DNA from: Labia minor
Lineage: Eukaryota > Arthropoda > Insecta > Dermaptera > Spongiphoridae
Assembly (NCBI GenBank): GCA_963082975.1
Contig: OY720344.1
Location: 73,808,546 to 73,872,545, forward strand
Direction of reading: 5' to 3'
DNA length: 64,000 nt
Shown here one piece after another: positions 41,082-51,616 of this stretch (its first letter is position 1; each line of letters begins with the position of its first letter). The translations under genes were made by a program, and so were the position numbers. The notes below the pieces were generated by a model. The model did not search any database. It had not been told where the DNA came from and saw nothing but the letters and a program-made list of their open reading frames with translations.

Positions 41082-41699
41082 ATAAAAAGTTGCTAATTTA
41101 AGGTGAAGATCTATCAGTTTATTATCGAAAATTTAACCAATAACATATTTTTTAATTTTTTTTCAGGATAATTTTGAAAATATACACCTTTTTTGATAAT
41201 AAATTGAACGAAGTAAGAAAAGATTTACTAAGGAAGACAGCAAAGTGAAAATTAAAAAGGGGGGTATTTTGACATTTTTTTCGGGAAAGAAAGTTCATTG
41301 ATTTAGAAAGGTCGTTATTACCGTGTGAAATAAATACTCTTGAGGGAAAGGTAATGTAAAAAAAGAGTGAAACGCAACCACTGCCAAGAGGAACCTTAAA
41401 TTAATGGTTTGGAATTAGGAGATGGATATTATAATCAAAAGTCAACGAAAATATGAAAAAAGAAGAAAACGACTTTTCTAAAATCACCAATACTTACGTT
41501 CCCATTTGTATTGATAAAATACCCCCTTCTAAGAGGGCTTTTTATTTATAATTACAGGATCCTGAATATGGCACTTTACTCAAGAAATTTAAAATATAAA
41601 ATCCAAGAGATGAATATTATGGATTGGAAATGGTAAAAACAAGAAACTTTTGAAGAAATGATTCCAAAGGAAAAAAATATTTATTTAAATTTGTAGATA
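41082..41699 (+). repeat. Hybrid Q/R monomer, copy 2
   Basis: Counterpart of the hybrid at 22059 with the same switch from Q to R marks. The next monomer starts with the altered 'taaacattgc', one base shorter than usual. Confidence 0.8.
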
Positions 41700-43555
41700 A
41701 TAAACATTGCTAATTTAAGGTGAAGATCTATCAGTTTATTATCGAAAATTTAACCAATAACATATTTTTTAATTTTTTTTCAGGATCATTTTGAAAATAT
41801 ACACCTTTTTTGATAAGAAATTGAACGAAGTAAGAAAAGATTTACTAAGGAAGACAACAAAGTGAAAATTAAAAAGGGGGGTATTTTGACATTTTTTTCG
41901 GGAAAGAAAGTTCATTGATTTAGAAAGGTCGTTATTACCGTGTGAAATAAATACTCTTGAGGGAAAGGTAATGTATAAAAAGAGTGAAACGCAACCACTG
42001 CCAAGAGGAACCTTAAATTAATGGTTTGGAATTAGGAGATGGATATTATAATCAAAAGTCAACGAAAATATGAAAAAAGAAGAAAACGACTTTTCTAAAA
42101 TCACCAATACTTACTTTCCCATTTGTATTGATAAAATACCCCCTTCTAAGAGGGCTTTTTATTTATAATTACAGGATCCTGAATATTTGACTTTACTCAA
42201 GAAATCTAAAATATAAAATCCAAGAGATGAATATTATGGATTGGAAATGTTAAAAACAAGAAACTTTTGAAGAAATGATTCCAAAGGAAGAAAAATATTT
42301 ATTTAAATTTGTACATAATAAAAAGTTGCTAATTTAAGGTGAAGATCTATCAGTTTATTATCGAAAATTTAACCAATAACATATTTTTTAATTTTTTTTC
42401 AGGATCATTTTGAAAATATACACCTTTTTTGATAAGAAATTGAACGAAGTAAGAAAAGATTTACTAAGGAAGACAACAAAGTGAAAATTAAAAAGGGGGG
42501 TATTTTGACATTTTTTTCGGGAAAGCAAGTTCATTGAGTTAGAAAGGTCGTTATTACCGTGTGAAATAAATACTCTTGAGGGAAAGGTAATGTAAAAAAA
42601 GAGTGAAACGCAACCACTGCCAAGAGGAACCTTAAATTAATGGTTTGGAATTAGGAGATGGATATTATAATCAAAAGTCAACGAAAATATGAAAAAAGAA
42701 GAAAACGACTTTTCTAAAATCACCAATACTTACGTTCCCATTTGTATTGATAAAATACCCCCTTCTAAGAGGGCTTTTTATTTATAATTACAGGATCCTG
42801 AATATGGTACTTTACTCAAGAAATTTAAAATATAAAATCCAAGAGATGAATATTATGGATTGGAAATGGTAAAAACAAGAATCTTTTGAAGAAATGATTC
42901 CAAATGAGGAAAAATATTTATTTAAATTTGTACATAATAAAAAGTTGCTAATTTAAGGTGAAGATCTATCAGTTTATTATCGAAAATTTAACCAATAACA
43001 TATTTTTTAATTTTTTTTCAGGATCATTTTGAAAATATACACCTTTTTTGATAAGAAATTGAACGAAGTAAGAAAAGATTTACTAAGGAAGACAACAAAG
43101 TGAAAATTAAAAAGGGGGGTATTTTGACATTTTTTTCGGGAAAGAAAGTTCATTGATTTAGAAAGGTCGTTATTACCGTGTGAAATAAATACTCTTGAGG
43201 GAAAGGTAATGTAAAAAAAGAGTGAAACGAAACCACTGCCAAGAGGAACCTTAAATTAATGGTTTGGAATTAGGAGATGGATATTATAATCAAAAGTCAA
43301 CGAAAATATGAAAAAAGAAGAAAACGACTTTTCTAAAATCACCAATACTTACTTTCCCATTTGTATTGATAAAATACCCCCTTCTAAGAGGGCTTTTTAT
43401 TTATAATTACAGGATCCTGAATATGGCACTTTACTCAAGAAATCTAAAATATAAAATCCAAGAGATGAATATTATGGATTGGAAATGTTAAAAACAAGAA
43501 ACTTTTGAAGAAATGATTCCAAAGGAAGAAAAATATTTATTTAAATTTGTACATA

Positions 43556-44156
43556 ATAAAAAGTTGCTAATTTAAGGTGAAGATCTATCAGTTTATTATC
43601 GAAAATTTAACCAATAACATATTTTTTAATTTTTTTTCAGGATCATTTTGAAAATATACACCTTTTTTGATAAGAAATTGAACGAAGTAAGAAAAGATTT
43701 ACTAAGGAAGACAACAAAGTGAAAATTAAAAAGGGGGATATTTTGACATTTTTTTCGGGAAAGCAAGTTCATTGATTTAGAAAGGTCGTTATTACCGTGT
43801 GAAATAAATACTCTTGAGGGAAAGGTAATGTAAAAAAAGAGTGAAACGCAACCACTGCCAAGAGGAACCTTAAATTAATGGTTTGGAATTAGGAGATGGA
43901 TATTATAATCAAAAGTCAACGAAAATATGAAAAAAGAAGAAAACGACTTTTCTAAAATCACCAATACTTACGTTCCCATTTGTATTGATAAAATACCCCC
44001 TTCTAAGAGGGCTTTTTATTTATAATTACAGGATCCTGAATATGGCACTTTACTCAAGAAATTTAAAATATAAAATCCAAGAGATGAATATTATGGATTG
44101 GAAATGGTAAAAACAAGAAACTTTTGAAGAAAAATATTTATTTAAATTTATACATA
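43556..44156 (+). repeat. 601-bp deleted monomer, copy 4
   Basis: Same deletion and linked bases; counterpart of 24534-25134. Confidence 0.92.
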
Positions 44157-44776
44157 ATAAAAAGTTGCTAATTTAAGGTGAATATCTATCAGTTTATTAT
44201 CGAAAATGTAACTAATAACATATTTTTTAATTTTTTTTTCAGGATCATTTTGAAAATACACACCTTTGTTGATATGAAATTGAACGAGGTAAGAAAAGAT
44301 TTACTAAGGAAGACAACAAAGTGAAAATTAAAAAGGGGGGTATTTTGACATTTTTTTCGGGAAAGAAAGTTCATTGATTTAGAAAGGTCGTTATTACCGT
44401 GTGAAATAAATACTTTTGAGGGAAAGGTAATGTAAAAAAAGAGTGAAACGCAACCACTGCCAAGAGGAACCTTAAATTAATGGTTTGGAATTAGGAGATG
44501 GATATTATAATCAAAAGTCAACGAAAATATGAAAAAAGAAGAAAACGACTTTTCTAAAATCACCAATACTTACTTTCCCATTTGTATTGATAAAATACCC
44601 CCTTCTAAGAGGGCTTTTTATTTATAATTACAGGATCCTGAATATGGTACTTTACTCAAGAAATTTAAAATATAAAATCCAAGAGATGAATATTATGGAT
44701 TGGAAATGGTAAAAACAAGAAACTTTTGAAGAAATGATTCCAAAGGAAGAAAAATATTTATTTAAATTTGTACATA
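44157..44776 (+). repeat. Diverged X-subfamily monomer, copy 4
   Basis: Counterpart of the copy at 25135 (offset 19022) without its private 'ggtag' change. Confidence 0.92.
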
Positions 44777-46014
44777 ATAAAAAGTTGCTAATTTAAGGTG
44801 AAGATCTATCAGTTTATTATCGAAAATTTAACCAATAACATATTTTTTAATTTTTTTTCAGGATCATTTTGAAAATATACACCTTTTTTGATAAGAAATT
44901 GAACGAAGTAAGAAAAGATTTACTAAGGAAGACAACAAAGTGAAAATTAAAAAGGGGGGTATTTTGACATTTTTTTCGGGAAAGCAAGTTCATTGATTTA
45001 GAAAGGTCGTTATTACCGTGTGAAATAAATACTCTTGAGGGAAAGGTAATGTATAAAAAGAGTGAAACGCAACCACTGCCAAGAGGAACCTTAAATTAAT
45101 GGTTTGGAATTAGGAGATGGATATTATAATCAAAAGTCAACGAAAATATGAAAAAAGAAGAAAACGACTTTTCTAAAATCACCAATACTTACGTTCCCAT
45201 TTGTATTGATAAAATACCCCCTTCTAAGAGGGCTTTTTATTTATAATTACAGGATCCTGAATATGGTACTTTACTCAAGAAATTTAAAATATAAAATCCA
45301 AGAGATGAATATTATGGATTGGAAATGGTAAAAACAAGAATCTTTTGAAGAAATGATTCCAAATGAGGAAAAATATTTATTTAAATTTGTACATAATAAA
45401 AAGTTGCTAATTTAAGGTGAAGATCTATCAGTTTATTATCGAAAATTTAACCAATAACATATTTTTTAATTTTTTTTCAGGATCATTTTGAAAATATACA
45501 CCTTTTTTGATAAGAAATTGAACGAAGTAAGAAAAGATTTACTAAGGAAGACAACAAAGTGAAAATTAAAAAGGGGGGTATTTTGACATTTTTTTCGGGA
45601 AAGAAAGTTCATTGATTTAGAAAGGTCGTTATTACCGTGTGAAATAAATACTCTTGAGGGAAAGGTAATGTAAAAAAAGAGTGAAACGAAACCACTGCCA
45701 AGAGGAACCTTAAATTAATGGTTTGGAATTAGGAGATGGATATTATAATCAAAAGTCAACGAAAATATGAAAAAAGAAGAAAACGACTTTTCTAAAATCA
45801 CCAATACTTACTTTCCCATTTGTATTGATAAAATACCCCCTTCTAAGAGGGCTTTTTATTTATAATTACAGGATCCTGAATATGGCACTTTACTCAAGAA
45901 ATCTAAAATATAAAATCCAAGAGATGAATATTATGGATTGGAAATGTTAAAAACAAGAAACTTTTGAAGAAATGATTCCAAAGGAAGAAAAATATTTATT
46001 TAAATTTGTACATA

Positions 46015-46615
46015 ATAAAAAGTTGCTAATTTAAGGTGAAGATCTATCAGTTTATTATCGAAAATTTAACCAATAACATATTTTTTAATTTTTTTTCAGG
46101 ATCATTTTGAAAATATACACCTTTTTTGATAAGAAATTGAACGAAGTAAGAAAAGATTTACTAAGGAAGACAACAAAGTGAAAATTAAAAAGGGGGATAT
46201 TTTGACATTTTTTTCGGGAAAGCAAGTTCATTGATTTAGAAAGGTCGTTATTACCGTGTGAAATAAATACTCTTGAGGGAAAGGTAATGTAAAAAAAGAG
46301 TGAAACGCAACCACTGCCAAGAGGAACCTTAAATTAATGGTTTGGAATTAGGAGATGGATATTATAATCAAAAGTCAACGAAAATATGAAAAAAGAAGAA
46401 AACGACTTTTCTAAAATCACCAATACTTACGTTCCCATTTGTATTGATAAAATACCCCCTTCTAAGAGGGCTTTTTATTTATAATTACAGGATCCTGAAT
46501 ATGGCACTTTACTCAAGAAATTTAAAATATAAAATCCAAGAGATGAATATTATGGATTGGAAATGGTAAAAACAAGAAACTTTTGAAGAAAAATATTTAT
46601 TTAAATTTATACATA
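46015..46615 (+). repeat. 601-bp deleted monomer, copy 5
   Basis: Same deletion and linked bases; counterpart of 26993-27593. Confidence 0.92.
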
Positions 46616-47235
46616 ATAAAAAGTTGCTAATTTAAGGTGAATATCTATCAGTTTATTATCGAAAATGTAACTAATAACATATTTTTTAATTTTTTTTTCA
46701 GGATCATTTTGAAAATACACACCTTTGTTGATATGAAATTGAACGAGGTAAGAAAAGATTTACTAAGGAAGACAACAAAGTGAAAATTAAAAAGGGGGGT
46801 ATTTTGACATTTTTTTCGGGAAAGAAAGTTCATTGATTTAGAAAGGTCGTTATTACCGTGTGAAATAAATACTTTTGAGGGAAAGGTAATGTAAAAAAAG
46901 AGTGAAACGCAACCACTGCCAAGAGGAACCTTAAATTAATGGTTTGGAATTAGGAGATGGATATTATAATCAAAAGTCAACGAAAATATGAAAAAAGAAG
47001 AAAACGACTTTTCTAAAATCACCAATACTTACTTTCCCATTTGTATTGATAAAATACCCCCTTCTAAGAGGGCTTTTTATTTATAATTACAGGATCCTGA
47101 ATATGGTACTTTACTCAAGAAATTTAAAATATAAAATCCAAGAGATGAATATTATGGATTGGAAATGGTAAAAACAAGAAACTTTTGAAGAAATGATTCC
47201 AAAGGAAGAAAAATATTTATTTAAATTTGTACATA
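46616..47235 (+). repeat. Diverged X-subfamily monomer, copy 5
   Basis: Counterpart of the copy at 27594. No X monomer occurs to the right of this one. Confidence 0.92.
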
Positions 47236-47854
47236 ATAAAAAGTTGCTAATTTAAGGTGAAGATCTATCAGTTTATTATCGAAAATTTAACCAATAACAT
47301 ATTTTTTAATTTTTTTTCAGGATCATTTTGAAAATATACACCTTTTTTGATAAGAAATTGAACGAAGTAAGAAAAGATTTACTAAGGAAGACAACAAAGT
47401 GAAAATTAAAAAGGGGGGTATTTTGACATTTTTTTCGGGAAAGCAAGTTCATTGATTTAGAAAGGTCGTTATTACCGTGTGAAATAAATACTCTTGAGGG
47501 AAAGGTAATGTATAAAAAGAGTGAAACGCAACCACTGCCAAGAGGAACCTTAAATTAATGGTTTGGAATTAGGAGATGGATATTATAATCAAAAGTCAAC
47601 GAAAATATGAAAAAAGAAGAAAACGACTTTTCTAAAATCACCAATACTTACGTTCCCATTTGTATTGATAAAATACCCCCTTCTAAGAGGGCTTTTTATT
47701 TATAATTACAGGATCCTGAATATGGTACTTTACTCAAGAAATTTAAAATATAAAATCCAAGAGATGAATATTATGGATTGGAAATGTTAAAAACAAGAAA
47801 CTTTTGAAGAAATGATTCCAAAGGAAGAAAAATATTTATTTAAATTTGTACATA

Positions 47855-48472
47855 ATAAAAAGTTGCTAATTTAAGGTGAAGATCTATCAGTTTATTATCG
47901 AAAATTTAACCAATAACATATTTTTTAATTTTTTTTCAGGATCATTTTGAAAATATACACCTTTTTTGATAAGAAATTGAACGAAGTAAGAAAAGATTTA
48001 CTAAGGAAGACAACAAAGTGAAAATTAAAAAGGGGGTATTTTGACATTTTTTTCGGGAAAGCAAGTTCATTGATTTAGAAAGGTCGTTATTACCGTGTGA
48101 AATAAATACTCTTGAGGGAAAGGTAATGTAAAAAAAGAGTGAAACGCAACCACTGCCAAGAGGAACCTTAAATTAATTGTTTGGAATTAGGAGATGGATA
48201 TTATAATCAAAAGTCAACGAAAATATGAAAAAAGAAGAAAACGACTTTTCTAAAATCACCAATACTTACGTTCCCATTTGTATTGATAAAATACCCCCTT
48301 CTAAGAGGGCTTTTTATTTATAATTACAGGATCCTGAATATGGCACTTTACTCAAGAAATTTAAAATATAAAATCCAAGAGATGAATATTATGGATTGGA
48401 AATGTTAAAAACAAGAAACTTTTGAAGAAATGATTCCAAAGGAAGAAAAATATTTATTTAAATTTGTACATA
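47855..48472 (+). repeat. G5-variant monomer, copy 3
   Basis: Same G5 run and 'ttaattgtttgg'; last monomer of the 34386-48472 segment. Confidence 0.88.
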
Positions 48473-49710
48473 ATAAAAAGTTGCTAATTTAAGGTGAAGA
48501 TCTATCAGTTTATTATCGAAAATTTAACCAATAACCTATTTTTTAATTTTTTTTCAGGATCATTTTGAAAATATACACCTTTTTTGATAAGAAATTGAAC
48601 GAAGTAAGAAAAGATTTACTAAGGAAGACAACAAAGTGAAAATTAAAAAGGGGGGTATTTTGACATTTTTTTCGGGAAAGCAAGTTCATTGATTTAGAAA
48701 GGTCGTTATTACCGTGTGAAATAAATACTCTTGAGGGAAAGGTAATGTATAAAAAGAGTGAAACGCAACCACTGCCAAGAGGAACCTTAAATTAATGGTT
48801 TGGAATTAGGAGATGGATATTATAATCAAAAGTCAACGAAAATATGAAAAAAGAAGAAAACGACTTTTCTAAAATCACCAATACTTACGTTCCCATTTGT
48901 ATTGATAAAATACCCCCTTCTAAGAGGGCTTTTTATTTATAATTACAGGATCCTGAATATGGTACTTTACTCAAGAAATTTAAAATATAAAATCCAAGAG
49001 ATGAATATTATGGATTGGAAATGTTAAAAACAAGAAACTTTTGAAGAAATGATTCCAAAGGAAGAAAAATATTTATTTAAATTTGTACATAATAAAAAGT
49101 TGCTAATTTAAGGTGAAGATCTATCAGTTTATTATCGAAAATTTAACCAATAACATATTTTTTAATTTTTTTTCAGGATCATTTTGAAAATATACACCTT
49201 TTTTGATAAGAAATTGAACGAAGTAAGAAAAGATTTACTAAGGAAGACAACAAAGTGAAAATTAAAAAGGGGGGTATTTTGACATTTTTTTCGGGAAAGC
49301 AAGTTCATTGATTTAGAAAGGTCGTTATTACCGTGTGAAATAAATACTCTTGAGGGAAAGGTAATGTAAAAAAAGAGTGAAACGCAACCACTGCCAAGAG
49401 GAACCTTAAATTAATGGTTTGGAATTAGGAGATGGATATTATAATCAAAAGTCAACGAAAATATGAAAAAAGAAGAAAACGACTTTTCTAAAATCACCAA
49501 TACTTACGTTCCCATTTGTATTGATAAAATACCCCCTTCTAAGAGGGCTTTTTATTTATAATTACAGGATCCTGAATATGGTACTTTACTCAAGAAATTT
49601 AAAATATAAAATCCAAGAGATGAATATTATGGATTGGAAATGTTAAAAACAAGAAACTTTTGAAGAAATGATTCCAAAGGAAGAAAAATATTTATTTAAA
49701 TTTGTACATA
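48473..49710 (+). repeat. Two P-like monomers, the first with 'aacctatttt'
   Basis: The monomers at 48473 and 49092 share ggtac, gtt and aaaggaag. The first has gtataaaaag and 'aacctatttt', the second has neither. 'aacctatttt' otherwise occurs only at 50329 and 52236, so it marks the neighbourhood of the insertion. Confidence 0.75.
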
Positions 49711-50328
49711 ATAAAAAGTTGCTAATTTAAGGTGAAGATCTATCAGTTTATTATCGAAAATTTAACCAATAACATATTTTTTAATTTTTTTTCAGGATCA
49801 TTTTGAAAATATACACCTTTTTTGATAAGAAATTGAACGAAGTAAGAAAAGATTTACTAAGGAAGACAACAAAGTGAAAATTAAAAAGGGGGTATTTTGA
49901 CATTTTTTTCGGGAAAGCAAGTTCATTGATTTAGAAAGGTCGTTATTACCGTGTGAAATAAATACTCTTGAGGGAAAGGTAATGTAAAAAAAGAGTGAAA
50001 CGCAACCACTGCCAAGAGGAACCTTAAATTAATTGTTTGGAATTAGGAGATGGATATTATAATCAAAAGTCAACGAAAATATGAAAAAAGAAGAAAACGA
50101 CTTTTCTAAAATCACCAATACTTACGTTCCCATTTGTATTGATAAAATACCCCCTTCTAAGAGGGCTTTTTATTTATAATTACAGGATCCTGAATATGGC
50201 ACTTTACTCAAGAAATTTAAAATATAAAATCCAAGAGATGAATATTATGGATTGGAAATGTTAAAAACAAGAAACTTTTGAAGAAATGATTCCAAAGGAA
50301 GAAAAATATTTATTTAAATTTGTACATA
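49711..50328 (+). repeat. G5-variant monomer, copy 4
   Basis: Same G5 run and 'ttaattgtttgg'. It precedes the monomer broken by the insertion and is followed by a 'cctattt' monomer, as is copy 3, which suggests a local duplication of 47855-49710 into this position. Confidence 0.85.
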
Positions 50329-50711
50329 ATAAAAAGTTGCTAATTTAAGGTGAAGATCTATCAGTTTATTATCGAAAATTTAACCAATAACCTATTTTTT
50401 AATTTTTTTTCAGGATCATTTTGAAAATATACACCTTTTTTGATAAGAAATTGAACGAAGTAAGAAAAGATTTACTAAGGAAGACAACAAAGTGAAAATT
50501 AAAAAGGGGGGTATTTTGACATTTTTTTCGGGAAAGCAAGTTCATTGATTTAGAAAGGTCGTTATTACCGTGTGAAATAAATACTCTTGAGGGAAAGGTA
50601 ATGTAAAAAAAGAGTGAAACGCAACCACTGCCAAGAGGAACCTTAAATTAATGGTTTGGAATTAGGAGATGGATATTATAATCAGAAGTCAACGAAAATA
50701 TGAAATAAGTT

Positions 50712-50727
50712 GACCTGTGTCCAGGTC
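50712..50727. repeat. 6-bp hairpin near the left end of the insertion
   Basis: GACCTG, a four-base loop 'tgtc', then CAGGTC. It lies six bases inside the left junction. On the minus strand it would be a hairpin shortly before the 3' end, as in Helitrons, but the terminal bases are CTTA rather than CTRR and the other end does not start with TC, so I do not make that assignment. Confidence 0.6.
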
Positions 50728-50730
50728 CGA

Positions 50731-50741
50731 ACCGACCGACG
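50731..50741 (+). repeat. Inverted-repeat arm, left (11 bp)
   Basis: 'accgaccgacg' is the exact reverse complement of the last 11 bases of the insertion (51362-51372). The left arm starts 25 bases inside the left junction. The sequence is low in complexity, so chance is not excluded. Confidence 0.55.
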
Positions 50742-50907
50742 GTTTGAAATAAATTAATTTCCAGCTACAGAAACAATTTCAAATAAATTTAATATATCTA
50801 TTAATGTAATAAAAAACAGATATGGATATAACATAAATATTTTTAATTTTATTTTATTTATAATATATAGCTGAAGTAGCCGGGGTTGCCGGCGTTACCC
50901 GAGGCTG

Positions 50908-50935
50908 TGACGTCATGAAGGGCTGGGTGACGTCA
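50908..50935. promoter_or_regulatory. Two TGACGTCA palindromes 20 bp apart
   Basis: Perfect 8-bp palindromes at 50908-50915 and 50928-50935, each within a repeated 'gtgacgtcat' context. TGACGTCA is the consensus binding site of CREB/ATF bZIP factors in animals. Whether they act here is unknown. They could be a by-product of a short internal duplication. Confidence 0.5.
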
Positions 50936-51000
50936 TATAATTTTAAATTAAGAAAAACATAATGAAGATGATTTTTCCCGAGGAAAAATCCAATACATTT

Positions 51001-51076
51001 GTGGTGATATGTAAAAAAATCTCCTTATGTAAAATTTGGTGCGAAAATAACCCTTCCCTTCTTATCGTCGATCGCT
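51001..51076 (+). repeat. Direct repeat within the insertion, copy 1
   Basis: About 76 bp, aligned to 51299-51372 with one 2-base indel. Shared blocks include 'gatatgtaaaa', 'atctcc', 'aaatttggtg', 'cccttc/cctccctt' and 'tatcgtcg'. Its hairpin arms are degraded compared with copy 2. Confidence 0.8.
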
Positions 51077-51200
51077 AATACTACCACTTCCGGATTCCGG
51101 ATTTGCACCAAAAGTTGATCAATTCATCCCACTGATGCATTAAGTAAATATACCAAATTTCATCAAAATCCGATAAGCCGTTCAGGCTGTACACATCTAT

Positions 51201-51254
51201 ACGGACGGACGGACGGACAGACGGACGGACAGACGGACAGACGGACGGACAGAC
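51201..51254. repeat. Tetranucleotide tract (GGAC/AGAC)n
   Basis: 54 bp of mixed ggac and agac units. Just before it, at about 51150-51200, the minus strand reads like 'gaacggcttatcggatttt' followed by 'gatgaaatttggta'. From memory, strings like this next to GGAC or AGAC tracts are frequent in invertebrate dispersed repeats. The tract explains the Ser/Arg/Val-rich open frame on the opposite strand. Confidence 0.9.
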
Positions 51255-51296
51255 ATCATGCTATAAATACTTTTTTCTGTTAAGAAAATGCATGAT
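51255..51296. repeat. 7-bp inverted repeat after the tetranucleotide tract
   Basis: ATCATGC at 51255-51261 and GCATGAT at 51290-51296 enclose 28 bases that include 'tataaata'. Significance unknown. Confidence 0.4.
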
Positions 51297-51298
51297 TC

Positions 51299-51372
51299 GT
51301 GGAGATATGTAAAAATCTCCACATGTGAAATTTGGTGTGAAAACAATACCTCCCTTAATATCGTCGGTCGGT
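51299..51372 (+). repeat. Direct repeat within the insertion, copy 2
   Basis: About 74 bp, 298 bp downstream of copy 1 and ending at the right junction. It starts with an 8-bp hairpin: GTGGAGAT at 51299-51306 and ATCTCCAC at 51315-51322, loop 'atgtaaaa'. The spacing suggests the insertion could be about 1.25 copies of a 298-bp unit. Confidence 0.8.
51362..51372 (-). repeat. Inverted-repeat arm, right (11 bp)
   Basis: 'cgtcggtcggt' ends exactly where the satellite resumes, which supports 51372 as the true right end of the inserted sequence. Confidence 0.6.
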
Positions 51373-51616
51373 AAAAAGAAGAAAACGACTTTTCTAAAAT
51401 CACCAATACTTACTTTCCCATTTGTATTGATAAAATACCCCCTTCTAAGAGGGCTTTTTATTTATAATTACAGGATCCTGAATATGGCACTTTACTCAAG
51501 AAATTTAAAATATAAAATCCAAGAGATGAATATTATGGATTGGAAATGTTAAAAACAAGAAACTTTTGAAGAAATGATTCCAAATGAGGAAAAATATTTA
51601 TTTAAATTTGTACATA

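Larger units (their letters stand above)
43556..46014 (+). repeat. X-containing tetramer (2459 bp), copy 2
   Basis: Counterpart of 24534-26992 in the 19023-bp-offset duplication: monomers at 43556, 44157, 44777 and 45396. It is followed by the second X-containing tetramer at 46015-48472, which ends in the G5 monomer. Confidence 0.85.
34386..48472 (+). repeat. 23-monomer segmental duplication, copy 2 (offset 19023)
   Basis: Counterpart of 15363-29450 (14,087 against 14,088 bp). The one-base difference lies at the start of the monomer at 41700, which reads 'taaacattgc'. Correspondence fails on both sides: the monomer before 34386 is a G5 type while that before 15363 is Q, and the monomer after 48472 is P-like with 'cctattt' while that after 29450 is R. 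Confidence 0.9.
1..50705 (+). repeat. Satellite array, left part (82 complete ~619-bp monomers plus a broken one)
   Basis: Head-to-tail tandem repeat, all copies in one orientation. Using 'ataaaaagttgctaattt' as an arbitrary phase, monomers start at 1, 620, 1239, 1858, 2476, 3095, 3714, 4333, 4951, 5570, 6191, 6810, 7428, 7990, 8609, 9230, 9849, 10468, 11086, 11648, 12267, 12888, 13507, 14125, 14744, 15363, 15981, 16600, 17221, 17840, 18458, 19020, 19639, 20260, 20879, 21497, 22059, 22677, 23296, 23915, 24534, 25135, 25755, 26374, 26993, 27594, 28214, 28833, 29451, 30069, 30688, 31309, 31928, 32529, 33149, 33768, 34386, 35004, 35623, 36244, 36863, 37481, 38043, 38662, 39283, 39902, 40520, 41082, 41700, 42318, 42937, 43556, 44157, 44777, 45396, 46015, 46616, 47236, 47855, 48473, 49092, 49711 and 50329. 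The last is interrupted at offset 377. Lengths are 618-621 bp except for two deleted classes (601 and 562 bp). Every frame is broken by stops and no coding gene is present. A centromeric or heterochromatic role is inferred, not shown. Confidence 0.98.
50706..51372. mobile_element. 667-bp insertion splitting one satellite monomer; candidate non-autonomous element
   Basis: The satellite stops at 'aaaatatgaaa' and resumes at 'aaaaagaagaaaacg'. Compared with the six A residues of intact monomers, the two flanks together hold eight, so a 2-bp AA target duplication is possible but cannot be told from chance. In order the insertion holds a short hairpin, one arm of an 11-bp inverted repeat, an A+T-rich stretch (50742-50876), a G+C-richer stretch with two TGACGTCA palindromes, a direct repeat, a unique part, a GGAC/AGAC tract, a second direct-repeat copy, and the other inverted-repeat arm exactly at the right junction. 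There is no coding capacity. The class is unknown. A MITE-like, Helitron-like or retroposon fragment are all possible. Confidence 0.75.

Noticed and set aside
50706..51372. Helitron assignment of the insertion
   Set aside because: There is a hairpin near one end but no CTRR terminus, no TC start and no A|T target, so the class is left open.
51197..51406. 69-codon minus-strand open frame rich in Val, Arg, Pro and Ser
   Set aside because: Its C-terminal half is the translation of the GGAC/AGAC tract and its N-terminal part runs across the insertion junction into satellite.
51325..51552. 75-codon plus-strand open frame
   Set aside because: It crosses the insertion/satellite junction, so it is an accident of the insertion, with no domain or codon bias.
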